From a virus: a stretch of DNA of 25,061 nt. Below the pieces are notes generated by a model, which was given only the letters and a program-made list of their open reading frames with translations, ran no database searches and was not told where the DNA came from. Below, piece by piece: positions 14,805 through 22,789 of this stretch (positions are counted from its first letter, which is position 1; each line of letters starts with the position of its first letter). The position numbers were made by a program, and so were the translations under genes. Location of the stretch: IMG/VR virus record IMGVR_UViG_3300025636_000037, positions 1-25,061 of that record; one strand, 5' to 3'.

Positions 14805-14812
14805 TATATATC
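14805..14812 (-). promoter_or_regulatory. GATATATA motif, putative late promoter of the 400-aa head gene
   Basis: Exact copy 20 bases upstream of ATG 14784. It lies immediately downstream of the capsid terminator, so the two elements separate two transcription units cleanly. Confidence 0.63.
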
Positions 14813-14826
14813 TGTATTAATTAAAT

Positions 14827-14860
14827 AAAAAAGGGGAAATCGAAAGATTTCCCCTTTTTA
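14827..14860 (-). terminator. Rho-independent terminator after the major capsid gene
   Basis: A perfect 14-bp stem (14828-14841 with 14846-14859) contains GGGGAAATC/GATTTCCCC, has a 4-base loop, and is flanked by T runs on both strands. It is 23 bases past the capsid stop. Confidence 0.92.
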
Positions 14861-14882
14861 AAATATTTAGTATAATCTAAGA

Positions 14883-16319
14883 TTAAGCTAAGTTGATTAA
14901 GTTAGTCCATGCAGCATCGCCAGTTGCACTAGCAATGTTAAAAGTAACATACTGAGTTTCTGGGTGGAATCCAGCTTCAACTAATGCGAATCTTGACTTA
15001 ACAGCAACTTTAGGAGCCATAGTTCCTTCAGCGATTGTTTGTACAGATTCAGCCATTAAGTAAGGCATGAATACTAATCCAGGTCCGTTTCCGTCACCTT
15101 TTCTACCAACAGCTACTTGATAACCGTTACCTTCAGCACCCCATGCCATTGTTGGATCAGTGTAAACATTGATTCCAGCAACAGATCCTAATGGATAGAT
15201 TGCTCCTGCAGATTGAGTGAATGTGTTGTTCATTGGGTTAGCTACGAAACCAGAAACTGATTGTAATACTGTAGCAACCTGTGGTCCAACAACTGCGAAG
15301 TTACCAGCACCTCTACGTCCTCTGTTTGCGATTAAGTTAGCAGCAGCTAAAACTTGAGTTAAGATTTTTCTTTGCTCAGAAGCAACTGTTTCACCACCTG
15401 TTAAAGCAGCACCACCTCTTAATACAATATCAAATGAAGTTGCACCACCAAACGCTTTAGTTACGTTAGAAATACCTTGAGTTCTAATGTTTTTCAAGAT
15501 GTGTTGGTTAATAGATTGAGTTAATTCGTTAGTTAATACTGACTCAACTTGAGCAACAGCATCTACACCGAATTGTTTTAAATCTTGTACTTGCTCTCTA
15601 GTTACAGCAGCAGCAACTTGGAAAGTTTCAGCAGCAACACTTTTAGAGAATAAAGATAATCCCATTACTTTATCTGGAGTTGATTCACCAGCTTGTCTTG
15701 AGAATGGATTACCATCTTCATCAGCAGCAACAAATCCTTTAATGTGATCTTCTAAAGCTTTTACTAATTCAGCATCAGCGTAAACACCTGTAATAGGGTT
15801 AACATCAGCATTTTCTACTAATTTGATGATGTTTTTTCCATCAATTCTTGAAGTACCTACTAATTGATCAGCTGCATCACCAGTCTCAACACCTTGTACA
15901 GCAGATGTAGTTTTGATGTAAGTTGGGGTTGGAGCATTTTGATTACCGTCAATTTGACCACCTTCATAAGTAAAGTCTAAGTAAGATAATAATCCCATTG
16001 GTCCAGCCATAGGAACTACAGGTACTAAATCTAAACCTACAGTTTGAGCAGCAACTTGCATTGCTAAAGGTAATAATGAAGGAGCTTTGTCTCCTGATCC
16101 ATCAGCTACACCATGTGCAGTTGGGAATTTTGCAGCACCCATACCTGCTAAGTTCATTGTTGGGTCTAAAGACATAATGTTTGCGTCTTCATAAAGTTTA
16201 TGGTTGTGACAGTAAGTCGACATCCAAGCTAATTTTTCTGATTCATTCACACCAGTTGCAGATTCGATAATCGGCGACCATGTTGATCTGATTTCAGATT
16301 CGTTAATTAAATTTGCCAT
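14883..16319 (-). CDS. 23: Major capsid protein, gp23 family
   Basis: This 478-aa protein (T4 gp23 is 521 aa) sits after the protease gene as in T4. The first ~60 residues look like the cleaved propeptide: MANLINESEI, then IIESATGVNES, with x-x-E sites such as KLYE-DANI at 41-48. The HK97-fold core begins near residue 80 with LLPLAMQVAAQTVGLDLVPV followed by VPMAGPMGLLSYLDFTYEGG, equivalent to the T4 'IPNLIAFDICGVQPMNSPTG' region. A long spine helix and a C-terminal LVEAGFHPETQYVTFNIA segment follow. The base sequence is richer in GC than its neighbours and uses a narrow codon set, as expected for a highly expressed gene. It has a 100-base leader after its GATATATA motif. Confidence 0.97.
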   Translation of the reverse strand: MANLINESEIRSTWSPIIESATGVNESEKLAWMSTYCHNHKLYEDANIMSLDPTMNLAGMGAAKFPTAHGVADGSGDKAPSLLPLAMQVAAQTVGLDLVPVVPMAGPMGLLSYLDFTYEGGQIDGNQNAPTPTYIKTTSAVQGVETGDAADQLVGTSRIDGKNIIKLVENADVNPITGVYADAELVKALEDHIKGFVAADEDGNPFSRQAGESTPDKVMGLSLFSKSVAAETFQVAAAVTREQVQDLKQFGVDAVAQVESVLTNELTQSINQHILKNIRTQGISNVTKAFGGATSFDIVLRGGAALTGGETVASEQRKILTQVLAAANLIANRGRRGAGNFAVVGPQVATVLQSVSGFVANPMNNTFTQSAGAIYPLGSVAGINVYTDPTMAWGAEGNGYQVAVGRKGDGNGPGLVFMPYLMAESVQTIAEGTMAPKVAVKSRFALVEAGFHPETQYVTFNIASATGDAAWTNLINLA

Positions 16320-16355
16320 TTTGTTTTTTATTTTTTTTAATGGTTTTTATTTATT

Positions 16356-16396
16356 TCGATTGCTTTTCAGTCTTTTGCTTCTTAACTGATAATCGA
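16356..16396 (-). promoter_or_regulatory. Structured leader in the capsid mRNA (nested hairpin)
   Basis: Two nested short stems occur between the promoter motif and the capsid start: TCGATT/AATCGA (16356-16361 with 16391-16396) and TCAGT/ACTGA (16367-16371 with 16385-16389). They are short, so this is a modest call. Confidence 0.3.
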
Positions 16397-16420
16397 TATG
16401 TTGTTATTGTTTGATATTAT

Positions 16421-16428
16421 TATATATC
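16421..16428 (-). promoter_or_regulatory. GATATATA motif, putative late promoter of the major capsid gene
   Basis: Exact copy, 101 bases before the capsid ATG, the longest gap in the window. It is placed between the protease stop and the capsid gene. Confidence 0.58.
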
Positions 16429-16486
16429 TATATTATCTGTGTAAAAATTTAAAAAAATGGTTTTTTTAAAAATTATTTTTTATATT

Positions 16487-18460
16487 TTACTTTTTAAATC
16501 TTTTAGCTAAAGACTCTTGTACTCCTGTTAAATCGTATGGTAATGATTTAGTTTCCTCTTTTGATTCATTTACTAATTCAACTTTTTCCATTACTTGAGC
16601 AGTTTCTCTTAAGTCTCTTGTTTGCCAGAAATTAGTTACTTGATATTGAGTTTCTAATTTGTGATATTTAGACTGTGCTAAGATTTGATTCTTTTTAGCT
16701 TCTGATAACCTTGAAAATGTTTCTTTATATTCGTTTGGCATCATTTTAATTACGTTAGGCTCATTTGAATTTGGAGCATCTGTAATTAATGCAGCATTCC
16801 ATAATCCTAAGATTTGACCTTCAGTTAAGAATCCTTTACCTTCAACTGCGTTTAATACTTTAGATTTATCAGCAGTTTCTAATTCATTAAAATTGTTACG
16901 AGTAGATTCAGATACAAAACGGAAGAAGTGTGGCTCTGTAGTTTTCTTTTCTTCAGCTTTATTAATTAATGCTTGTAATTTTTCAGTGATTGAATTTTTA
17001 TAAGCATCTAATGTATCATCTTCTTCAGCAACTAAGTTTTCATCTTCTTCAGCAGCTTCCGGCTCTCCTTCGTCATTTATAGTGTCTTCGATTTCTTCAG
17101 CTCTATCTTCTTCTACTTTGTAAGTTTTTCCGTCGAATTCAAATTCAGATTCACCAGCTTCTTTAGCTTTTCTAACTGCGTCTCCGAAAGCATTACCTTC
17201 TTCAACTTCTCCAGCCTCAGAAATTTCTTCACCTTCGGCATCTCCTTTACCTTCTAAATCATCTTCTAATTCTTTAGAATCATCTGACTTCTCTTCACCG
17301 TGTTCATATTCTTTACCTTCAGCATCTACTGTTGGCTCAGTAACATCTTTGTTATCTTGCTCATCTTCTATTTCTTCAACTTCTTTACCAGCACCTTCAT
17401 CATCAGATTCAACGATTAAATTAGTGTTTACAGTTTCAGCTACATATTCAGCATATTCAGTTACTTTTTCTAAGTTACCTTTTAAATAGTCAATATACTC
17501 TAAAAGATTTTCATGAGTTGTTGCTCCTTCATTATAAGACTCTGCTAAATAGTTAGTGTAACCTTTAATTTTTTCCATACCTTCTGCAAGGTGCTCTGAA
17601 TATTGAATAGATTGATCTAATTTTTCAGCTAAAGATTCTGAGTATTGTATAGATTGATCTGTTTTTTCAGCAATATGTTCTGAGTATTGGATTGCTTGAT
17701 CTAGTTTTTCACTAAGATAATTAACATAGTTTTCTAGTTTAGTAGTCGTAGACTCATCTTCCTTAGTGTTAGCTTCATTTAAGCCTTCTTTAAGAGACTT
17801 AATTTCTTCAGCTAAGTACTTAGAATACTTGTTAAAGTCTTCAACCGTGATAAATTTTGATTCAGCCATTTTTTCTTCTGGTTTATTTTCTGTTATAATT
17901 TGTGTTTGTTCTTGTTTATTTATCTCAAAAATTTGGATGTCATCATCCATTGAGAAACCGTAAGATTCATTTACTCTAACCAATTCAGCATTTTCAAATC
18001 CAGGATCTGCTACTAAATCGTATGTAAATAATTGTTTAATTTTAACCTTACCATTAGATTCTACCGCACCGGCAGCTCTACTTGAAATTTGAAGTGGTAC
18101 TCCAGCATCTACTAATGCCTTTGCTTGACGCCCGGCATCTGTATCTAATAAACGGATACGTCCTTTAATTTGTTTATTACCTTCATCGTAATTTATTTCT
18201 TCTATAATGTGAGATACATTCTTTAAAGAAACATCAAAATTTTGAGGGTGGTCTAATTCTCCTAATAATTTAGAAGCTTTAATTTTAGCTTGTAAAGCTT
18301 CGATTTGTGGTAGATATTCTTCCGCTGTATAAATACGGTTGTTGCGGTTTTTCTTATCTAACTCACCAAAGACACCTTCTAATACATATTTACCATCTTC
18401 CGATGAAAATTTTAATTCAGAGGATGATTTTTCTATGATTAATAAATCCTTTGTGTTCAT
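16487..18460 (-). CDS. 21: Prohead protease fused to an acidic coiled-coil scaffold (gp21-gp22 type)
   Basis: This 657-aa protein combines two T4 functions. Residues 1-165 are a gp21-type serine protease: LEGVFGELDKKNRNNRIY near 27-44, the catalytic-His motif GELDHP with H71, NVSHIIEEI at 81-89, and the catalytic-Ser motif LQISSRAAG with S126/S127. It matures the head by cutting core and capsid proteins. Residues 200-350 are a coiled coil with 14-residue repeats (YSEHIAEKTDQSIQ, YSESLAEKLDQSIQ, YSEHLAEGMEKIKG). Residues 350-490 are extremely acidic, and a helical C-terminal domain follows (NFWQTRDL near 620). The last two parts look like scaffold gp22, separate in T4. An internal ATG (17869) begins MAESKFITVEDF and could start the scaffold alone. 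VRVNES at 161-166 could be an autocleavage point between the parts. Confidence 0.93.
   Translation of the reverse strand: MNTKDLLIIEKSSSELKFSSEDGKYVLEGVFGELDKKNRNNRIYTAEEYLPQIEALQAKIKASKLLGELDHPQNFDVSLKNVSHIIEEINYDEGNKQIKGRIRLLDTDAGRQAKALVDAGVPLQISSRAAGAVESNGKVKIKQLFTYDLVADPGFENAELVRVNESYGFSMDDDIQIFEINKQEQTQIITENKPEEKMAESKFITVEDFNKYSKYLAEEIKSLKEGLNEANTKEDESTTTKLENYVNYLSEKLDQAIQYSEHIAEKTDQSIQYSESLAEKLDQSIQYSEHLAEGMEKIKGYTNYLAESYNEGATTHENLLEYIDYLKGNLEKVTEYAEYVAETVNTNLIVESDDEGAGKEVEEIEDEQDNKDVTEPTVDAEGKEYEHGEEKSDDSKELEDDLEGKGDAEGEEISEAGEVEEGNAFGDAVRKAKEAGESEFEFDGKTYKVEEDRAEEIEDTINDEGEPEAAEEDENLVAEEDDTLDAYKNSITEKLQALINKAEEKKTTEPHFFRFVSESTRNNFNELETADKSKVLNAVEGKGFLTEGQILGLWNAALITDAPNSNEPNVIKMMPNEYKETFSRLSEAKKNQILAQSKYHKLETQYQVTNFWQTRDLRETAQVMEKVELVNESKEETKSLPYDLTGVQESLAKRFKK
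17499..17723 (-). repeat. 14-residue coiled-coil repeats in the protease-scaffold protein
   Basis: Residues about 246-320 contain four to five tandem units of two heptads, the central three very similar (YSExxAEKxDQSIQ). The matching DNA is also repetitive (ATTGATCTA-type blocks spaced 42 bases apart), so the coiled coil grew by duplication. Confidence 0.75.
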
Positions 18461-18494
18461 ATTATTATTTTATTATATTTGTATTATATACTAT

Positions 18495-18502
18495 TATATA
18501 TC
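18495..18502 (-). promoter_or_regulatory. GATATATA motif, putative late promoter of the protease-scaffold gene
   Basis: Exact copy 34 bases before the ATG at 18460, just beyond the stop of the 348-aa gene. Confidence 0.58.
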
Positions 18503-18536
18503 AATCTAAAAAATCGATATTTTTACTTTTTTATTT

Positions 18537-19583
18537 TTAAATACCTAAGTCTGCCAATGGATCTTTTTCATCACCACCTTCTGCTTCCTCTTCTGCTTCA
18601 GTTTCTTCAGCATTTACCTCTTCTCTATATTCTTGATAATATGAAATTAATGTAGAAATATCATTTTCTGTGAATGCACTATTACCATATTCTTTATAAA
18701 AATGATCTAAAAATTCATCTTCACTATTAGAACTAACAATTGCTCCTATAATTTCAGTTGATTTAATTTCTGTTTCGGCATCATCTAATGTATAATTATC
18801 AACTACAACTTTTGAATCTGGTGTTACTTCGATAGCTTCTTCATTAACTGATGATTCTGCAAGTGCTTCCGTTCCTTTAGGTAACATCACTGATTCATCA
18901 CCAGCAATATATTTCTTAAACAGTTTTCTTTCTTCACTGTATTCTGCTGAAAGTTCTTTCTTTTTCTTAGAATCCATATCGAAATAATCTTCTCTATCTT
19001 CCATTGACCATCTTTGTACACTTACTAAATCGGTTAATCTCTTAATCTTTTTAGCTTTTAAACCTTTGATTTGTTCAGCGTATTTTTTATGTAATTGTAG
19101 ATAAAGATTGTCCTTTGCTTCAGTAACTACTGATTCATTCTGAGCATCAAACCATGCAATTTCCCAATCGTCAATATCAAACTTATAGAATGCTACTAGG
19201 TCTGCAATTTTATCATTTGCACTTGGATCATCATCACCACGTTCTACTTCTGTAACATCATAATAGTTATCATTAATAAACGATGCAAGTTCTTGTTCGC
19301 TTGGTCTTCTACCTAATTTAGCAATTACTTTCTTAACAGTGTTGTATTTACCAACATCTTCTCTCTTTTCAGAGACTGTTGATTCTACCATCTTAACTAA
19401 ATTTGAATCGATCCATTCTTCATTTGAACCATCCCATCTAATTAATGATTTTTTACCTTTAGTTTTAACTAACTCTCCAGTACCGAACAATTCTCCGCTT
19501 TTATCATAGACATGTACTAAGTCTACGATCTCGTTCATTTCTTTTTCTAAAATAAACTCTTCAAATAATTTTATTCTTTTCAT
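18537..19583 (-). CDS. Prohead core protein with domains joined by protease-site-like linkers
   Basis: This 348-aa acidic protein lies between portal and protease, where T4 encodes its small core proteins (gp67, gp68). It starts MKRIKLFEEFILEKE, similar in form to T4 capsid-targeting peptides. Residues 20-65 look like a small SH3/KOW-type barrel (LVHVYDKSGELFGTGELV, then LIRWDGSNEEWI). Three linkers share a pattern: ESTVSEK (67-73), ESVVTEAK (150-157) and ESSVNEEA (243-250). They split the protein into four parts of about 70-100 residues each. The second part has a GRRPSEQELASFIND helix, the third is basic and helical, and the fourth is acidic and ends EKDPLADLGI. I infer a core protein cut into pieces by the prohead protease. 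No exact late motif precedes it; the leader has GATACATATATT instead. Confidence 0.8.
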   Translation of the reverse strand: MKRIKLFEEFILEKEMNEIVDLVHVYDKSGELFGTGELVKTKGKKSLIRWDGSNEEWIDSNLVKMVESTVSEKREDVGKYNTVKKVIAKLGRRPSEQELASFINDNYYDVTEVERGDDDPSANDKIADLVAFYKFDIDDWEIAWFDAQNESVVTEAKDNLYLQLHKKYAEQIKGLKAKKIKRLTDLVSVQRWSMEDREDYFDMDSKKKKELSAEYSEERKLFKKYIAGDESVMLPKGTEALAESSVNEEAIEVTPDSKVVVDNYTLDDAETEIKSTEIIGAIVSSNSEDEFLDHFYKEYGNSAFTENDISTLISYYQEYREEVNAEETEAEEEAEGGDEKDPLADLGI

Positions 19584-19601
19584 AATATATGTATCCCTTT
19601 T

Positions 19602-21200
19602 TTAAAATCCGCCCATGTCCATTGGATCAACCTCAGGTTCTTCAGCATCCTTTGCTGCTTTTCTAGCTTTATATGATTTATTAGCTGCTTTATCATCTGG
19701 TGATAATTTTAAATATCTATCTATTAAGAATTCCATATCAAAATAGAAATCTTCTTCCATAGTTACTGGATCTGTTTCTACTAATGAATCTTTTAATGAA
19801 GATATAAAATCAATTCTACGTTCCATGATTTCCATATGTTTTAATTCTGCAAACATATTTTCTTCAATATATTGTAATGATATCTGTGTTTTAAATCTTG
19901 GATCGTCTTTAAACTCCGGATATTTTAAACACATTTGTATATATAATGGCTTAACTAAAATTTCTTGGAAAGTACTTCTTAAACGTTTGATAAATTTAGA
20001 GAATTTAATTTCATCTCTAATCATACCATCGGCAGCTAAATTAAAGTCTCCACCGCCATCTTCATACATAAATCTATTAAATGGTATTTTAGAAACCATT
20101 TTAAGTTTATCACTGAAATATTTAAGAGCTTCTGTGTCAGATAACTCTGGACCTTCACCGCCTAATGTTTCAATTTCTGGTTGTTCACCATCTTTACTCG
20201 GTAACCAGTATTCTTTATTAAATTGTAACATTGGTTTTCCATTAGTACTTAAACTACCAGAATCAAAGTCAAAGTCTACAACTTCTTTATAATTATTCAT
20301 TAACTGAGCAAGTGATTGTTTTGCCCTAGTTTTAGATTTACCACCAACTGGGATGATAAATTTCATTCTATAAGATGAGTTTGTTACGGCCCAGATTACT
20401 CTGGTATGTTCCATAATTCTCATTAAGTTAAAAGAACGTATTAATCTTTCTAAATAACTTACACGTGATTTCGTAGTAATAGATGAGTAAGAAATATAAA
20501 TGATCTGTGAATCATATAATACTCTTTCTTTTACTGGATCATCTTTAAATTGAGTCCATACCTTTTTACCATCTTCTTTGTTATATCCTGGAACTAATGT
20601 AATTGGATCTATTTCTTTAAATCCTATAATTTCAGTTTGTTCTGGATTGTAAATAATTTCAAAAGCCAAATAACCATCTATTAAGAACTTTCTGAAATAA
20701 TACCATGCAGATTGATCTGAATTAAATCCAAAGTATTGGTAAATGTCTCTAAACGATTTATGCATAAATTTATCAACATCTTCAGAAACATCCATTCCAA
20801 TAATTTCAGGATTGGCAAAGAAATTCTTGTTATCATATACAACTGTCTCATCACATAAAATATCTAAAATATCTTCTATTTCATCATATGTTGAAAATGA
20901 TCTAAGCTCTTCACGCTTACCTTGGTATTCTTGATCAAAGAACGGTATATTTTTACGCATATTCGTATCAGCCATTGAAAGAGCTGCGAATGCACCATAT
21001 AAATCGTCATTATCAATTCCCATTTGATTTATTTGACCATAACCAATTGCATCCTCCATAGGACCAATTGATTGTGATTGTCTTAAGACTAAATCATCGT
21101 AATACATTCCAAAAGAAGATAACTTTTTTAAAGTATCTTTTAATGTAAATGTTTTTTTACCATAACTAAATGGGCCGTTTCTATCTACAAATCCTGCCAT
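19602..21200 (-). CDS. 20: Portal vertex protein, gp20 family
   Basis: This 532-aa protein (T4 gp20 is 524 aa) shows the T4 portal pattern throughout: a STYDEIEDILDILCDETVVYD helix near 104-124, the YYFRKFLIDGYLAFEIIYN wing, the helix RAKQSLAQLMNNYKE, then FNKEYWLPSKDGEQPEIETL followed by GGEGPELSDTEALKYFSDKL (stem and crown region), and the conserved MIRDEIKFSKFIKRLRSTFQ helix. Twelve copies form the ring at one vertex. It starts head assembly, docks the terminase and later the neck. The start ATG is at 21200, with a GATATATA motif 22 bases upstream. It lies upstream of the core, protease and capsid genes in the same order as T4 20-21-22-23. Confidence 0.96.
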   Translation of the reverse strand: MAGFVDRNGPFSYGKKTFTLKDTLKKLSSFGMYYDDLVLRQSQSIGPMEDAIGYGQINQMGIDNDDLYGAFAALSMADTNMRKNIPFFDQEYQGKREELRSFSTYDEIEDILDILCDETVVYDNKNFFANPEIIGMDVSEDVDKFMHKSFRDIYQYFGFNSDQSAWYYFRKFLIDGYLAFEIIYNPEQTEIIGFKEIDPITLVPGYNKEDGKKVWTQFKDDPVKERVLYDSQIIYISYSSITTKSRVSYLERLIRSFNLMRIMEHTRVIWAVTNSSYRMKFIIPVGGKSKTRAKQSLAQLMNNYKEVVDFDFDSGSLSTNGKPMLQFNKEYWLPSKDGEQPEIETLGGEGPELSDTEALKYFSDKLKMVSKIPFNRFMYEDGGGDFNLAADGMIRDEIKFSKFIKRLRSTFQEILVKPLYIQMCLKYPEFKDDPRFKTQISLQYIEENMFAELKHMEIMERRIDFISSLKDSLVETDPVTMEEDFYFDMEFLIDRYLKLSPDDKAANKSYKARKAAKDAEEPEVDPMDMGGF

Positions 21201-21222
21201 TATATTTTGTATTGATTTTGTT

Positions 21223-21230
21223 TATATATC
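21223..21230 (-). promoter_or_regulatory. GATATATA motif, putative late promoter of the portal gene
   Basis: Exact copy 22 bases before the portal ATG, in the 36-base gap after the 195-aa gene. Confidence 0.6.
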
Positions 21231-21236
21231 ATAATT

Positions 21237-21824
21237 TTATCTTCTTGAAAATAATAACCTAATACCTCTAACTGTTGCTCCATTTAAAGCAATAAAATCA
21301 CATAATGCAATTTTTGGCCAGCTTTGATAACTTACAACCGATTGTGATGTCTTTCTATTAGGTTTATATTGTCTTATTGCAAACTCACATCCAAATCTAC
21401 TTAAGTATGTTTTCATACCATTATATGTTATTCTTAATGGATTTTGAGCGGTTGCATTATTATTTTTATTTCCTGTTGAAGCATTATTGATCTGTCCTTC
21501 CATTCTATTATATAGATCATCCATCAATTGTTCCTTAACACTAACAGGTAATAAGTTTAAATTAATACCTAAATCATTACCATCTACCTGCTCTATTGCC
21601 AATACTACTGGGTTTCTATCAAACCATGGTAAATTTTCAGTGACTGGAGAATATCTAAAAACATAAATTTTACCGGGTTGAAATCTAGTACGTACTTTAG
21701 TAGCTTCTTTAATACTCCTGCTTCTTACTGCTTCATTATACCAGTCTTCAGCCAAACTCCTAGCATTTGATTTACTACCAGCTTCTTTGGTTAATCTCCT
21801 TATTTCTCGCTTAACGTAACCCAT
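21237..21824 (-). CDS. Conserved T4-like phage protein of unknown function
   Basis: This 195-aa basic protein has a helical N-terminus, then the pattern PGKIYVFRYSPVTENLPWFD followed by RNPVVLAIE, DLGINLNLLP and a C-terminal domain with W-P-K-I-A-L-C-D-F and a final GIRLLFSRR. I have an impression of similar 'PGKxYxFxYxP...LPxYDRxP' proteins in other T4-like phages, including marine ones, but cannot name a function with certainty. T4 has gene 53 after gene 4, and the length (196 aa) is alike, yet the sequence as I recall it does not look like gp53. Its start overlaps gp4 by 14 bases, so the two are translationally coupled. The transcript also contains gp55. Confidence 0.78.
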   Translation of the reverse strand: MGYVKREIRRLTKEAGSKSNARSLAEDWYNEAVRSRSIKEATKVRTRFQPGKIYVFRYSPVTENLPWFDRNPVVLAIEQVDGNDLGINLNLLPVSVKEQLMDDLYNRMEGQINNASTGNKNNNATAQNPLRITYNGMKTYLSRFGCEFAIRQYKPNRKTSQSVVSYQSWPKIALCDFIALNGATVRGIRLLFSRR

Positions 21825-22299
21825 TTAATATAGTATCTTCTGTTAAAACAATAAACTGCCAATTTCTATTTTGGCAATATTCTTTTGCTGCATTATATTT
21901 ATCCATATTTTTTACATACTGCTCTGCAAGAAATTTATATGATTCTAATGCTTTGCGTGAATTCTTTTTAGGTGGTTTAGGTTTGGTAATTTGAGACTTT
22001 GGTTTTATTTCTACTAAATACTCAATAGCACTACCATCTTGTTTTAATTGTTTAAAATAAAAATCTGGGTAGTATCTATGTGCTTTATTGTCTTTTCTAA
22101 ACCAATATTTAATTTCAACCGGTTCACTAGACCATTTCAATACCTTGTCGTTTTCATCACACCAAATACAAAACTTACGTTCCCATGAACTTCTATAAAT
22201 AATAGGAGTAGGACCAATATACTTCTCTGGATTCTTTGGTTTAAAATAACCCTGATTGAAGTTTGAATTAGAAGTAGGTTTTACATTTTTAATTGACAT
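21811..22299 (-). CDS. 4: Head completion nuclease, gp4 family
   Basis: This 162-aa protein closely matches T4 gp4 (also called gp50/gp65, 150 aa). Visible signatures are the P-K-N-x-x-K-Y-x-G start, YRSSWERKFCIWCDEN, W-S-S-E-P-V-E-I-x-Y, the active-site strand YYPDFYF, and EIKPKSQ. These are the PD-(D/E)xK nuclease residues: E in SSWE, D in PDFY, and E-x-K in EIKPK. T4 gp4 is needed to finish DNA-filled heads before tails attach. Here it follows gp55 in overlap (TAATG, stop and start share one base), and its end overlaps the next gene, so three genes form one tight translational unit. I consider this identification safe. Confidence 0.9.
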   Translation of the reverse strand: MSIKNVKPTSNSNFNQGYFKPKNPEKYIGPTPIIYRSSWERKFCIWCDENDKVLKWSSEPVEIKYWFRKDNKAHRYYPDFYFKQLKQDGSAIEYLVEIKPKSQITKPKPPKKNSRKALESYKFLAEQYVKNMDKYNAAKEYCQNRNWQFIVLTEDTILNGLR

Positions 22300-22673
22300 T
22301 ATATCGAGTATATACCACTTTGATCATCACTAGAACCGCCAATACCATCAATTGAAATAGTTCCACCATATTTCTTTGGGTGTATTTTATTCCAACCTTT
22401 AGCATATCCTCTCTTTGCTATTTCTGTAAAATAAGCAAACGCATTTGGATATTTTGGATTAAAGTTTCTCCAGTATTTTAATAAATCTAACATTGCAAAT
22501 TGAAGGCAGTCATCTCTATCGTCTGAATTAACGTATCTCATTCTATTAATAGCCTTTTCTGCTAATAACATTAACATCTTTTCTGCAGTAGGTGTTAATG
22601 CGTCTAATTCCTTAGACTCTGACATAGCAGCATGGAAGTCTTTGTTATTTAAATAGTTCTTTTTTCTAGGCAT
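22299..22673 (-). CDS. 55: Late-transcription sigma factor, gp55 family (short form)
   Basis: This 124-aa protein has a sigma-70 region-2-like core: an N-terminal helix, then YVNSDDRDDCLQFAMLDLLK (residues 47-66), WRNFNPKYPNAFAYFTEIAK (68-87) and a basic continuation RGYAKGWNKIHP. The N-P-x-x-x-N-A-F-A-Y-F-T-E-I block is the best match to T4 gp55. T4 gp55 is 185 aa. Here the tail after residue 100 is short (YGGTISIDGIGGSSDDQSGI) and lacks an obvious hydrophobic clamp-binding end other than the last I-Y-S-I. It would direct RNA polymerase to late promoters, possibly the GATATATA motif. The gene itself has no such motif. It follows a strong terminator and has its own AT-rich leader, as expected if it is made before late genes. 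Confidence 0.78.
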   Translation of the reverse strand: MPRKKNYLNNKDFHAAMSESKELDALTPTAEKMLMLLAEKAINRMRYVNSDDRDDCLQFAMLDLLKYWRNFNPKYPNAFAYFTEIAKRGYAKGWNKIHPKKYGGTISIDGIGGSSDDQSGIYSI

Positions 22674-22704
22674 TGAATTTATAATTTATTTATTTAATAT
22701 TATA

Positions 22705-22717
22705 TGCAATTATATTA
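22705..22717 (-). promoter_or_regulatory. TATAAT-like promoter element for the gp55-gp4 unit (tentative)
   Basis: The minus strand reads TTGCATATAATATT about 35-40 bases before the gp55 ATG, after the terminator. It differs from GATATATA, but in such AT-rich DNA a single -10-like box is weak evidence. Confidence 0.28.
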
Positions 22718-22740
22718 AATTGTTTACTATACTTAAAAAT

Positions 22741-22764
22741 AAAAGGACCCATATGGGTCCTTTT
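22741..22764 (-). terminator. Strong terminator between the 325-aa gene and gp55
   Basis: A perfect 24-base palindrome (AAAAGGACCC, ATAT, GGGTCCTTTT) forms a 10-bp stem with a 4-base loop, or longer, with T-rich flanks on both sides. It is 25 bases past the stop of the upstream gene. Confidence 0.9.
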
Positions 22765-22789
22765 ATTATATTATAATTAGTTTTTAAAT

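Noticed and set aside
16440-16482. A/T-only inverted repeat after the protease gene as a terminator
   Set aside because: The stem is imperfect and has no G-C core, unlike the four clear terminators in the window.
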